Below, in pieces: positions 25,610 through 33,898 of a stretch of 64,000 bases of DNA; position 1 is the first letter of the stretch, and each line of letters starts with the position of its first letter. The DNA is from Virgisporangium aurantiacum (lineage in GTDB: Bacteria; Actinomycetota; Actinomycetes; Mycobacteriales; Micromonosporaceae). A program made the position numbers and the translations under genes. Location of the stretch: positions 1 to 64,000 of the forward strand of contig NZ_BOPG01000103.1 in NCBI RefSeq assembly GCF_016863635.1. The letters are read 5' to 3'. Below the pieces are notes generated by a model. That model searched no databases. It saw only the letters and a list, made by a program, of their open reading frames with translations, and was not told the DNA's origin.

Positions 25610-27365
25610 GTTGCGCCGCGACGCGCGCTACGTCGAGATGCCGGCGGGGGTCTATGTCCTCAGCCACCAGGGCGAGGTCGTGCTCCGCGGCACCTCGGTG
25701 GCCGCGTGGCTGCGGCGGCTGGCGCCGGCCCTGGACGGCAGCCGGTCGATCGCCGAACTGACCCGCGGCCTGTCCGCCGAACGCGCGTCGCATGTCGGGT
25801 CGCTGGTCCGCACGCTGGTCGACGCCGGCGTGGCCCGCGAGGTCTCCGGCATGACGGAACCAGCCGACTTCTTCCGGTATTTCGGCGGAGACCTCGCGGA
25901 CGCGCTGGCCGACCGGGTACTGGTGACCGGGTCGGGTCCCCTGCTCGCGGAGGTCGAGGCCGCGACGAGGCGATGCGGGATGTCGTCGGTGCGCGTGCCG
26001 GGTGAGCCGGAGGATCCGTCCGTCGCGGACGCGGATCTGGTGATTCACGTGTCCGCGTCGCCATCGTCGCCGTACGCCGGTGTCGTCGAGCGACTCTGCG
26101 CGGAGGCCGGCGTCCTCCTCGCCGAGGCCGTGCTCACCGGCGGCGAGGTGCTGTGGTGCGTCGGTGGCCGGTGGTCGAGCGCGTGGCGGCGGCTTCTGGC
26201 CAACGGTGTTCCCCCGGCGGGCGCGGATGATCCGGTGGCGTTGCGGATCGCCGCGAACTCGTTCGTGCACCACGTCGTGCGCGTGCGCACCGGCACGCTC
26301 ACGACCTCTGCGAACACGCTGACGTCGGTGCGGCTCGACTCGCTCGACACCCGCCAGCACCGATTTCTGCCGCATCCCGCGCTCAGGCCGGCCGCGGAGG
26401 CCGGCGAAGGGGCGTTCCTGGCGCGGATCAACGCGTTGGCGGCAGGTCCCGAACTGACCGTCGAGGAGTTCGACCGCCGGGCCGCCACGCTGATGGACGA
26501 CCGGTTCGGGGTCTTCACCGACATCACCGAGGGCGACTACACCCAACTGCCGTTGCACGTCGCGGAGAGCACCGTCAGCGACCCGATGAACCGGTTGTCC
26601 GGTGAACGGCCGGTGGTGTACGGGTCCGGGCTGACGTTCGAGGAAGCCCGGTACGCGACCGCGCGGGCGGCGTTGGCCACCGCCGGTGTGCTGACCGTCG
26701 ACCGTCGGCGGCTGATCCGGCACGACCGCGGCGACCGCGCCAGGGGTGTCCGGCTGACCGACGGGAAACCGGTGCTGATCGGCGCGCAGCGGGTCTTCGG
26801 CGAACGGAGCGCCGATCCGACCGGAGCCGCCGCCGGCGCCAGCTGGCGGGCGGCCGTCGAACATGGTCTTCTCGGCTACGCGACAGATCTCGCGCTCTCC
26901 GCCGCGACCGAGCCGCCAACGGTCCGCCTGGACGAGTCGCGCGATGCCGAGATCCGCCAGCTGGGGATTCTGCTGGCCGCGGTCGACGAGGACTTCACGC
27001 TCTACGACGCGACCGACCCGCTCGGCATCCCGACGTTCGTGTGCACCGGCGGCGACCTCGTGGCCGCCGCGTCGGGGATGTCCAGCCGCGCGGCGGCGGT
27101 CGCGGCCATGTACCGGTTGCTTCTGCGTCATCAGGCGAGAACGAGTGGCGAACGGGCGTACGAGCCGGCCGCGCCACCGGGGCTGCCCCGGCTCGTCCCG
27201 CGCGCGGTGACGCCGCTGGTCGACCGCACGGTGGACATTTCCACGGCCGCGGGCATCCTCGGCCGTTCCGGCAGGACATTGGCGGCCGTGCCGCTCGACC
27301 ACGACGAGGAGGTCCACGACATCATGCCGTACGTCGTCCGGGTGGTGCCGACCGATGCGGGCTGA
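25599..27365 (+). CDS. Ocin-ThiF-like leader-binding cyclodehydratase partner (TbtF-like)
   Basis: A TOMM precursor leader-binding protein of 588 residues. The first ~90 residues form a winged-helix RiPP recognition element. A degenerate E1/ThiF-like segment follows (VLVTGSGPLLAEVEAATRR), lacking the cysteines of active E1 enzymes. The C-terminal half extends to the YcaO-contacting tail. It recognises the leader of the precursor at 29.75 kb and presents it to the YcaO protein. ATG 25599 sits inside the previous gene, and the 3' end overlaps the YcaO gene by 11 bases. Confidence 0.85.
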   Translation: MGIELRRDARYVEMPAGVYVLSHQGEVVLRGTSVAAWLRRLAPALDGSRSIAELTRGLSAERASHVGSLVRTLVDAGVAREVSGMTEPADFFRYFGGDLADALADRVLVTGSGPLLAEVEAATRRCGMSSVRVPGEPEDPSVADADLVIHVSASPSSPYAGVVERLCAEAGVLLAEAVLTGGEVLWCVGGRWSSAWRRLLANGVPPAGADDPVALRIAANSFVHHVVRVRTGTLTTSANTLTSVRLDSLDTRQHRFLPHPALRPAAEAGEGAFLARINALAAGPELTVEEFDRRAATLMDDRFGVFTDITEGDYTQLPLHVAESTVSDPMNRLSGERPVVYGSGLTFEEARYATARAALATAGVLTVDRRRLIRHDRGDRARGVRLTDGKPVLIGAQRVFGERSADPTGAAAGASWRAAVEHGLLGYATDLALSAATEPPTVRLDESRDAEIRQLGILLAAVDEDFTLYDATDPLGIPTFVCTGGDLVAAASGMSSRAAAVAAMYRLLLRHQARTSGERAYEPAAPPGLPRLVPRAVTPLVDRTVDISTAAGILGRSGRTLAAVPLDHDEEVHDIMPYVVRVVPTDAG

Positions 27366-29286
27366 CCCGCCGCCGGCCGTGGTGGGGCGGGGCCGGTTGG
27401 CCGCCGCGATCGCCGGCCGTCTCGCCGTCTCCGTTCTGGACGGACCCGACCTGATCGACGCCGACGCGACGGCGGTGGTGCACGCCGTCGACAGCTGGGA
27501 CGCCGCCGCCCGGGAACCGGTGCGGGAGGCCTGTTCCGCGCGCGGCGCCTCGTGGATCCCGGTGTGGACGGAACTCGGCCGCGTGTTCATCGGTCCGATG
27601 GAACGGCATGGCACCACCGGCTGCGTGCGGTGCATGGAGCTGCGCCGGCAACGTGCGCACGAGTACGGCCGGGAGCGGGCGGCGGCTCTCGAAGCGTACG
27701 ACGACCGGCGTTCGCTCTGGATCACCGACCTCGCGTGTGACACCGTTGCCGCGCTGGTCGCCGACGACCTGGCGTGGCTCGGCACGCGCACGTCCGGTGC
27801 TCTGCTCGAGGTCGCGCTCGACACCCTCGCGGTGTCGAGCCACCGCATCCTCCCCGACCCGCTGTGCGAGGTCTGCGGGTCGCTTCTGGACGACAGCGCG
27901 GCGCTGGCCGAGTTGGTGCTCAGCTCGCGACCGATGGCGGAACCGGGCTCGCTGCGGGCCGCCGAGGCCCGCGATCGGGTCGCCGGACTGCTCGATTCCT
28001 ATGTGGACCCGGAAACCGGCCTCGTGCGGACGGTGGGCCGTGGCGTCCAGGGCTCCCTGGTGGTCGCCGTCGCGCCGCTGCACATGCGGATCGACGACCG
28101 CGTCGAACGGGGCTTCGGCCGCACCCGGAGCTACCGTACGAGCGAGGCGATCGCGGTCTTCGAGGCGCTGGAACGCTACGGCGCACGGCCGGGTGCACGG
28201 CGGACCGTCGTGGAGGGCAGCTTCGCGACGCTCCGTCGGCAGGCGCTCGACCCGCGCCGGCTCGGCCTGCACGCTCCGGAGAGCTACGAGCGGCCGGGCT
28301 TCTATTACCGGACGTTCGACGAGAACGCCGTGTGTCGCTGGTCGTGGGGATACTCGCTGAGCCGCGCCGAACCGGTGCTCGTACCGGAGCCGACGGCCTT
28401 CTATGGCGTGCCCTACGACACCGCCAGCCGGCCCTTCGCGTACGAACTGTCCAACGGCTGCGCACTGGGCAGCTGCCTCGAGGAGGCGATCATCCACGGA
28501 CTGCTGGAGGTGCTCGAACGCGACTCATTCCTGATGACCTGGTACGGCCGGCTCCCGGTGCCGCGAATCGACTTCCGGGGCGCGACGGACCGCGCCGTTC
28601 CCATGCAGGCCGCCGCCATCCGCGCGGAAACGGGGTACGAGGTCCGCGTCTTCGACACCACGATGGAGCACGGCATCCCGTCGATCTGGGCGATGGCCGT
28701 CAACCCGGACCCGGCGGACGGCCGGCCGGCGACGCTGTCGACGGCCGGCGCCAACCCGGTTGTCGAACGCGCGATCCTCAACGCTCTCAGCGAGATGGGG
28801 CCGATTCTCGCCGATCTCGACGGCCGCTACCGGCGCGACGGCGCCCGCACCGAAGAGATGCTGCGCGATCCTTTCACGGTGGAGCACATGCTGGACCACT
28901 CGCTGCTCTACGCGAACCCGGAAGCCGCCGTGCGGCTGGGATTTCTCATCGGCCCCGATCGGCGCGCGCGACCCGACGTCGTTCTGCCGATCGCGACTGG
29001 TGACCCGCACACCGATCTGCTCGACGCCCTGCTGGCGATGGTGAAGGCGCTCGCCGACGTCGACCTGGAGGTGATCGTCGTCGACCAGACCACGCCGGAA
29101 CACCGGGTGGGTGGGCTCGCCTGCGTCAAGGTCGTCGTCCCCGGAACCCTCCAGATGAGCTTCGGGCACGCGCAGCGCAGGCTCGTCGGACTGGAGCGCC
29201 CGATGTCGGTGCCGGCCCGGCTCGGGTATTCCGCCGGCCGGCTGAGCATCGGGGACCTGAACCCGCATCCGCATCCGTTCCCGTGA
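27355..29286 (+). CDS. YcaO cyclodehydratase (TbtG-like)
   Basis: ATP-dependent cyclodehydration of Cys (and possibly Ser/Thr) to azolines, 643 residues. Residues 1-190 are the C-terminal ThiF-like extension with two CxxC-type pairs (GCVRCMEL, LCEVCGS) that probably bind zinc. The YcaO domain follows with ATP-binding motifs ELSNGCALGSCLEEA and LLEVLERDSF. The protein ends in HPHPFP, the Pro-rich terminus needed for catalysis in azole-forming YcaO proteins. No TfuA partner is present, which fits azole formation rather than thioamidation. Confidence 0.9.
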   Translation: MRADPPPAVVGRGRLAAAIAGRLAVSVLDGPDLIDADATAVVHAVDSWDAAAREPVREACSARGASWIPVWTELGRVFIGPMERHGTTGCVRCMELRRQRAHEYGRERAAALEAYDDRRSLWITDLACDTVAALVADDLAWLGTRTSGALLEVALDTLAVSSHRILPDPLCEVCGSLLDDSAALAELVLSSRPMAEPGSLRAAEARDRVAGLLDSYVDPETGLVRTVGRGVQGSLVVAVAPLHMRIDDRVERGFGRTRSYRTSEAIAVFEALERYGARPGARRTVVEGSFATLRRQALDPRRLGLHAPESYERPGFYYRTFDENAVCRWSWGYSLSRAEPVLVPEPTAFYGVPYDTASRPFAYELSNGCALGSCLEEAIIHGLLEVLERDSFLMTWYGRLPVPRIDFRGATDRAVPMQAAAIRAETGYEVRVFDTTMEHGIPSIWAMAVNPDPADGRPATLSTAGANPVVERAILNALSEMGPILADLDGRYRRDGARTEEMLRDPFTVEHMLDHSLLYANPEAAVRLGFLIGPDRRARPDVVLPIATGDPHTDLLDALLAMVKALADVDLEVIVVDQTTPEHRVGGLACVKVVVPGTLQMSFGHAQRRLVGLERPMSVPARLGYSAGRLSIGDLNPHPHPFP

Positions 29287-29302
29287 GGATGGAGTGTGTC
29301 TG

Positions 29303-29656
29303 ATGTTTGTCGCGATCGTGGCGTGGGACCTGCGCGCGTCGCCCGTGACCTTCGACGAGCTGCGGGCCTGGGTCGCACGGACCGCCGCGGACGAGTACGC
29401 GCGGCTGCCGGGCGTCAACGTGAAGGCGTGGTTCTCCGATGAACGCAAGCGCATCTGGGGAGCGGTCTATCTGGTGGAGTCGATCGGAGACCTCGATCCC
29501 GAGCGGATACCGAGGCTCCCCGACGGACGGACCGGCCCGATCGGGACCCGGCCGACGTCGACCGCGTGGTTCGAGCTGGAGGCATCGGTGGTCGGCGACA
29601 TCGACGTCGCCGGACTGCATCGACAGGGACGGGCATTCGACATCCACGAATCCTGA
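29303..29656 (+). CDS. Small YdhR/dimeric alpha-beta-barrel-like protein
   Basis: A 117-residue protein placed between the YcaO gene and the precursor. It reads as a ferredoxin-like dimeric alpha-beta barrel (MFVAIVAWDLRASP, then VNVKAWFSDERKRIWGAVYL), like YdhR or antibiotic-biosynthesis monooxygenase relatives. ATG 29303 has GAGGATGGAG upstream; an earlier GTG at 29294 is possible. Its role in thiopeptide maturation is unknown; oxidation of the core or a structural role are options. It is the only potential tailoring gene in the cluster. Confidence 0.65.
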   Translation: MFVAIVAWDLRASPVTFDELRAWVARTAADEYARLPGVNVKAWFSDERKRIWGAVYLVESIGDLDPERIPRLPDGRTGPIGTRPTSTAWFELEASVVGDIDVAGLHRQGRAFDIHES

Positions 29657-29660
29657 TCTG

Positions 29661-29680
29661 CGGGTGGAAGGCAACACCCG
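29661..29680 (+). terminator. Small hairpin before the precursor gene
   Basis: CGGGTG and CACCCG form a 6-bp stem with an 8-base loop just after the preceding stop. It may attenuate read-through or shield the precursor transcript, allowing the precursor to be expressed above the enzymes. The stem is short and without a T-run. Confidence 0.3.
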
Positions 29681-29749
29681 TACCGGACCCTAGGCTCACT
29701 GCACGTGGCCACGTTCGAACCGGACCGGAGAAAGGAAGGAACCGCAACA

Positions 29750-29935
29750 GTGGAACCCAATCTTCAGACCCTGGACCTAGGGCTCGACGTCGACGATCTC
29801 GACGTCGACGTGTTCGAACTGGTCGGCGGAAATCTCACCACGGAGTCGCTGACCGCCGGCCACGGAATGACCGAGCTGGTCGCATCCTGCGACATCATCG
29901 TGTGCATCACCAGCTGTCCCATCTGCAGCGGCTGA
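29750..29935 (+). CDS. Thiopeptide precursor peptide
   Basis: A 61-residue precursor. The leader (residues 1-45) is acidic and contains DVDVFEL and ESLTAGHGMTE, both recognisable in thiomuracin-type leaders (TbtA). The core is residues 46-61, SCDIIVCITSCPICSG, at bases 29885-29932. GTG 29750 is chosen because AAAGGAAGGAA precedes it; the frame stays open to 29705. Cys2, 7, 11 and 14 can become thiazoles, Ser1, Thr9, Ser10 and Ser15 can be dehydrated, and Ser1-Ser10 spacing would give a 26-membered ring. An Asp at position 3 and Thr rather than Cys at position 9 are unusual. The leader cleavage after A45 is inferred from the family pattern. Confidence 0.92.
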   Translation: MEPNLQTLDLGLDVDDLDVDVFELVGGNLTTESLTAGHGMTELVASCDIIVCITSCPICSG

Positions 29936-29967
29936 CCGTTTCGCGCCCAGACTTTCAAGGAGGCACC

Positions 29968-30297
29968 GTGCGAAAATCGTCCATCGCGATCGGACTGGCC
30001 GCCGCCGCGGCAACCGTTCTGCTGGCCGGCGCGGCCCCGGCCGCCGCGGCCCCGGCCACCAGCGGCGTTCAGACATCCGCCGCGCAGTTGAGGGAGCCGG
30101 GCTATCCCTGCGGCTACCACACCTTCGTCGGCACGACCGGCAACATGGTCAAGTACTACAACAACTGCTCCGGTTTCGGTGCGGGAATCAGAATCGTCTA
30201 CGCGGACGGAAGCCTCGGGTACGCCTGCGTGGGGCCGTACCAGATGATCTACCTCAATTGGAACTCCCGGAACGCGTACACGTTCCGGACCTGCTGA
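29968..30297 (+). CDS. Small secreted Cys-containing protein (possibly DUF6355-like)
   Basis: A 109-residue exported protein immediately after the precursor, with AAGGAGG ahead of its GTG. The signal peptide is strong (KSSIAIGLAAAAATVLLAG, then Ala-rich to about residue 30). The mature part is about 75 residues with four Cys in a compact pattern (PCGYHTF, NNCSG, YACVG, RTC at the end), suggesting two disulfides. It resembles the DUF6355 proteins found beside natural-product genes, which I recall only as a family of unknown function. Immunity, sequestration of the product outside the cell, or chance proximity are all possible. Confidence 0.65.
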   Translation: MRKSSIAIGLAAAAATVLLAGAAPAAAAPATSGVQTSAAQLREPGYPCGYHTFVGTTGNMVKYYNNCSGFGAGIRIVYADGSLGYACVGPYQMIYLNWNSRNAYTFRTC

Positions 30298-30314
30298 GCC
30301 AACCCCGAGCACAT

Positions 30315-30354
30315 CGGGAGAGGGCGTCCAGCCCCGAACGGGCGCCCTCTCCCG
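30315..30354 (+). terminator. Strong terminator closing the thiopeptide operon
   Basis: A perfect 12-bp GC stem, CGGGAGAGGGCG with its complement, and a 16-base loop, 17 bases after the secreted-protein stop. It separates the thiopeptide transcript from the second azole-peptide operon and shows the two are independently transcribed. Confidence 0.85.
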
Positions 30355-30408
30355 GTGTGCGCTCTCGAATCATGAAGCGGTATACACACCTGTCAATGGG
30401 AGGTTGAG

Positions 30409-30600
30409 ATGAAGGTCTCGACGGAGATGTCGATGGAGTACCGGGTGCGGACCATGCAGTACGGGTTCACCGCGTTCGGAAACGAGCAGTCGGCGTGGCG
30501 CGACCTGCTCGCCCCGGGCGGCTGCACGTGCTCGGCGGGATCGACGTGCTGCTGCACCACCTGTGGTGCGGTCGCCAGCGCGGAACTCGTGGCACAATAG
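30409..30600 (+). CDS. Streptolysin-S-like azole (LAP) precursor peptide
   Basis: A 63-residue peptide starting ATG with GGGAGG five bases upstream. The leader ends LLAPGG, and the C-terminus is a Cys/Ser/Thr-rich core, CTCSAGSTCCCTTCGAVA and a few residues more. Streptolysin S precursor SagA has the same APGGC boundary and a CCCTTC-like run, so this looks like a SagA-type substrate. It contains seven Cys in the core. Aromatic residues in the leader (YGFTAFGNE) may serve leader recognition. It is followed directly by SagB-, SagC- and SagD-like genes. No homologue could be checked. A possible -10, TATACA at 30381-30386, lies before it. Confidence 0.85.
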   Translation: MKVSTEMSMEYRVRTMQYGFTAFGNEQSAWRDLLAPGGCTCSAGSTCCCTTCGAVASAELVAQ

Positions 30601-30614
30601 CCATCCCGGCCGAC

Positions 30615-31535
30615 ATGTTCGACAACGGAGAAGCCGCGGCGAGCCTCGCGATCAACTCGTACCGAACCGTCAGTCCCGGTCCGGCCTCGATCGGAGTCCG
30701 GACCGCCGGCCTGAAGCTCGAATCGCTCGACGACCGCGGGGTGTCACGTCTGGCCGAAGAGTTCCTGCTCGCGTCGCGGGTAAGCCGGTGGGATGCCGAG
30801 ATGGCGATCTCGGTCGCCGAGTTCTTCGCCGATCCGATGGTCGAGAGCTACGGAAAGCTCGACGCCGACAACCAGGTCGAGGGCGACGTCATCCAGCTTC
30901 CGAAGAGCGTCCCCGCCAACCTTCCGGTCGACGCGGCGATTCAGCGTCGACGGAGCGTCCGGTACTTCTCCGGCGACCCTCTCTCGCTCGAACAGCTCTC
31001 CGCGTTGCTGCGCAACGCCGCCGGAGTCACCGCCCGCGCGGAGGTTCCCAAGTCCGACGGCACAACGGTGACGTACTGGTACCGGGCAGCGCCCTCGGCC
31101 GGCGGGCTCTATCCGGTGCAGCTGCTGGTGGCCGCGCTCAACGTCAGCCAGCTTCCACGCGGGCTCTACCGGTACTCGCCGCGGCGCGACAGCCTCGTCA
31201 CCTACAGCGGTGCCGACCATGTCGACCGGTTGATGGCATCGCTATCGGGAGACGACGAGTTTCGCGCCGGCGCGCAGAACGCGGGCGCGTTCCTATGCAT
31301 GGTGGCGTCCCCGTGGAGGTCGATGAGGAAGTACGGGCCCCGCGGTCTCCGGTTCGTCTTCCAGGAGGCCGGCGGGATAGCCGAGAACGTTCACCTGACG
31401 GCGACCGCTCTCGGCCTGGGATCGATGGACAACTCCAGCTACTACGACGCCGAGGCAAATCGTGCCATCGACTGTGACGGAACTCTTCGAACGATCATTC
31501 ACATGCTGATCCTCGGCGTACCGGCCGAAGGTTGA
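30615..31535 (+). CDS. SagB-type azoline dehydrogenase of the LAP operon
   Basis: FMN-dependent dehydrogenase of 306 residues, shorter than the thiopeptide counterpart because it lacks the extra N-terminal domain. Flavin-binding landmarks are RRRSVRYFSGDPLS near residue 115 and APSAGGLYPVQLLVAAL. It should oxidise thiazolines and oxazolines on the adjacent precursor. ATG 30615 lies 14 bases after the precursor stop and has no strong ribosome site, so it may depend on coupling. An upstream start would overlap the precursor in another frame and is rejected. Confidence 0.87.
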   Translation: MFDNGEAAASLAINSYRTVSPGPASIGVRTAGLKLESLDDRGVSRLAEEFLLASRVSRWDAEMAISVAEFFADPMVESYGKLDADNQVEGDVIQLPKSVPANLPVDAAIQRRRSVRYFSGDPLSLEQLSALLRNAAGVTARAEVPKSDGTTVTYWYRAAPSAGGLYPVQLLVAALNVSQLPRGLYRYSPRRDSLVTYSGADHVDRLMASLSGDDEFRAGAQNAGAFLCMVASPWRSMRKYGPRGLRFVFQEAGGIAENVHLTATALGLGSMDNSSYYDAEANRAIDCDGTLRTIIHMLILGVPAEG

Positions 31536-31544
31536 GGAGAAACC

Positions 31545-32582
31545 ATGGCGGAGACCACCGTGCCACGTTTGTCGGCACGCTGGACGGTCGTCGCGCACGA
31601 CGCCGACACGGTCGAGTTCAGGACGGGCGTCTGGAACTCGCGAAACGTCACACTGCAAGACGAGGAACGGAGAGGGATACTGTGGCCGGCCGTCACGTTG
31701 CTCAAGAACGGCGTAGCGCCTAAGGAGATCGCGCGGACGGTCGGGGTGCGGGCGGGAGACCTGAACGACACCCTCGACAACATGCGCGATCTCGGGCTCG
31801 TTGTCGACGCTCCGGAGTCCGCGCTCGACGCGTACCTGGAAGAGGCTCCGTCGCTCGGCCACGACGACGGGTTCCGCTTCGACCGCGTGGTTCTCACCGG
31901 CGACCCCTCCATGGTCGCGAATGTCCGCTCACAGTTGGACGCTTCGCTCCGCCAGCCCAGGATCGACGTCGTCGAGTTTCCGTCGGCGCCGTCCGCGGCC
32001 GGGTACGCCGCGTGGGAGGACAGCCTCGTGCGCGAGGGCGAAGCGGAGAAGTACCTTCCGTACCGGCGTAGCCTGATGGTGGCCGTGACGGCGTCCAACG
32101 ACCCCGACCGGTTCCGGTTCCTGGATCTGGTGGCGTCGATGGTCGGCTTCACCTGGCTGCACGCCACCATCGACGGCCCCTTCCTGTTCGTCGGTCCGAC
32201 GGTGATACCGGGTCAGTCGGCGAGCTATCGCGACTTCGAGAGTCGAGTCGCGATGAATCTCCGTGAGCGCGAGTCGTATCTCAAGTTCAAGTCCGCGCTG
32301 GCCTCGGAGCGGCACCTGAAGGCGCACGGGAACGTCGTCCCGCCGCTTGCCTCGCTGGTCGCCTCGTTCACGGCGCTGGAGGTCGTGAACCTCGTCGAGT
32401 GCGGCACGGCTCCCACGCTCAACAAGGTGCTCTCGATCTACGTTCCCACGATGGAGATCGCGTATCAGGAAGTGTTGCCGCTCCCCGGCGGGGAGGACGG
32501 CCCGTTCGCGCGTCGAGACGCCACCGCGCTGTACTTCGACGCCCGGGAGTGGCTGCTCGATCCGAGACTCGATGCCGAATGA
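31545..32582 (+). CDS. SagC-like leader-binding E1-type partner protein
   Basis: A 345-residue ocin-ThiF/SagC-like protein. The first ~90 residues form a winged-helix RiPP recognition element (GILWPAVTLLKNGVAPKEIA). A degenerate ThiF block follows (VVLTGDPSMVANVRSQL) with no catalytic cysteine, then a stretch of helices ending in FDAREWLLDP. In LAP systems this protein binds the leader and activates the YcaO enzyme. It overlaps the YcaO gene at ATGA, so the two are translated in fixed ratio. Much shorter than the equivalent in the thiopeptide cluster, so the sets are not recent duplicates. Confidence 0.8.
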   Translation: MAETTVPRLSARWTVVAHDADTVEFRTGVWNSRNVTLQDEERRGILWPAVTLLKNGVAPKEIARTVGVRAGDLNDTLDNMRDLGLVVDAPESALDAYLEEAPSLGHDDGFRFDRVVLTGDPSMVANVRSQLDASLRQPRIDVVEFPSAPSAAGYAAWEDSLVREGEAEKYLPYRRSLMVAVTASNDPDRFRFLDLVASMVGFTWLHATIDGPFLFVGPTVIPGQSASYRDFESRVAMNLRERESYLKFKSALASERHLKAHGNVVPPLASLVASFTALEVVNLVECGTAPTLNKVLSIYVPTMEIAYQEVLPLPGGEDGPFARRDATALYFDAREWLLDPRLDAE

Positions 32583-33898
32583 CCGTCACCGTCAGGCAAC
32601 GCCCCGAGCACCGGATCTCGGATCTCAAGGCACGGATGTACAGCCCTCTCTGCGGCCTGGTGACCACGGCGGGCTACACGATTCGCGGAGCGTCGGACGC
32701 ACGCGCCTTCGTCGCCGGTGCGCAACTGTGCGGCGTCCACATCCTCAACGGCCAGCCCCCACCCAACGAGGGTGGGTACCACATCGGCGGCTCCGGGTTC
32801 ATGCCGTTCGAGCCCGAGATCCGCGTCTACGCCGAGGCGGCGGAACGGTACTGCGGAGCGCTCGGCGGAGCCCTCGGACGGGATACACGACGTTTCGGCA
32901 CCAGGAGCGACCTCGACGGTGACTCCTCACCGGTCACCGAAGCATCGTTCCTCAGACTGTACGACGAGGAGCACCGCGGGCCGTTCCACCCGTACTCGGA
33001 CGACGCCACCCTGACCTGGATCCGTGCGCCGAAGGTGGGTGGCGGGTTCCTCTGGGTCCCGGCGCAGTACATCTTCCTCGGTTACCGGATCCGACGCGAG
33101 GTCGGAGAACCCTGGATCCAGGCGGCGTTCAGCACCGGAACGGCGGTACACGGCACGGTGGAGCGGGCGATCGAGGCATCGCTTCTCGAAATCGTTCAGA
33201 TCGACGCGACGATGGGCCACTGGTACGGCACCGTCGACCCGGTGGAACTGGTTCCCGACTCCCGCGTGTCGCGCCTGACCGGTGTGATGGGCCGCTACCT
33301 GCGTCGCGACGCGTCGCGATATCGCTTCTTCCGCCTGCCGAGCGCGGACCTCCCCGGGTTTGTCGTCGCGTGCCTGCGCCAGACCTCGGATCGTTCGGTT
33401 CCACGGGTGGCGGTCGGGCTCGGGGCGGACCTCTCCCTGGAGCGGGCCATGTACAAGGCGCTGTTGGAGGTGTTGGGGGTCGCGTCGTTGGCCGAGTGGA
33501 CCTACATCAAGGCGAGGGTAAGTGGTCAGGGCCTCAAGGGCACGAGCGCGATGTTCGATGTCGACAGCAACGTCGCGCACTACGCCGCCCTCGACGACGG
33601 ATATGTCGAGAGTCGCTTCGCATCGGGTCGATCGTCGCGGACGAGCAAGGTCGAGGACGACATCATCCCGGACGGGTCACCGGCCGAGTTCCTCACGAGG
33701 GCCTTCGTCCGTACGGGGAAGCGCCTGGTTCACTTCGACCTGACGACCGACGACGTCGCCTCACTCGGTTTCGTCGCCACCCGGCTGTGGAGCCCCGAGG
33801 TGCTCTCCCTCGCCTACCCGAGCGCACCGCCGAACCTTCACCCGAGGTTCGCCGACTACGGCGGCTTCCGGGAGAGTCGCCCGCATCCGTATCCGTGA
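32579..33898 (+). CDS. SagD-like YcaO cyclodehydratase
   Basis: YcaO enzyme of 439 residues without the ThiF-like N-terminal extension seen in the thiopeptide YcaO, so it is a stand-alone SagD type. Core motifs are GTAVHGTVERAIEASLLEIV and the C-terminal RPHPYP (P-x-P), the latter needed for activity. It makes azolines from the seven Cys and several Ser/Thr of the neighbouring precursor. ATG overlaps the SagC-like stop; the end overlaps the first CPBP gene. The two YcaO proteins in this window differ in length and architecture, so each is likely dedicated to its own precursor. Confidence 0.88.
   Translation: MTVTVRQRPEHRISDLKARMYSPLCGLVTTAGYTIRGASDARAFVAGAQLCGVHILNGQPPPNEGGYHIGGSGFMPFEPEIRVYAEAAERYCGALGGALGRDTRRFGTRSDLDGDSSPVTEASFLRLYDEEHRGPFHPYSDDATLTWIRAPKVGGGFLWVPAQYIFLGYRIRREVGEPWIQAAFSTGTAVHGTVERAIEASLLEIVQIDATMGHWYGTVDPVELVPDSRVSRLTGVMGRYLRRDASRYRFFRLPSADLPGFVVACLRQTSDRSVPRVAVGLGADLSLERAMYKALLEVLGVASLAEWTYIKARVSGQGLKGTSAMFDVDSNVAHYAALDDGYVESRFASGRSSRTSKVEDDIIPDGSPAEFLTRAFVRTGKRLVHFDLTTDDVASLGFVATRLWSPEVLSLAYPSAPPNLHPRFADYGGFRESRPHPYP

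Noticed and set aside
25542..27848. Long minus-strand frame (768 codons) opposite the ThiF-like gene
   Set aside because: It is antisense to clear TOMM genes; its composition is Arg/Gly/Asp-rich and matches no fold. High GC makes such shadows long.
27355..29286. Thioamide-forming YcaO
   Set aside because: No TfuA partner; the ThiF-like partner and Pro-rich C-terminus fit azole formation.
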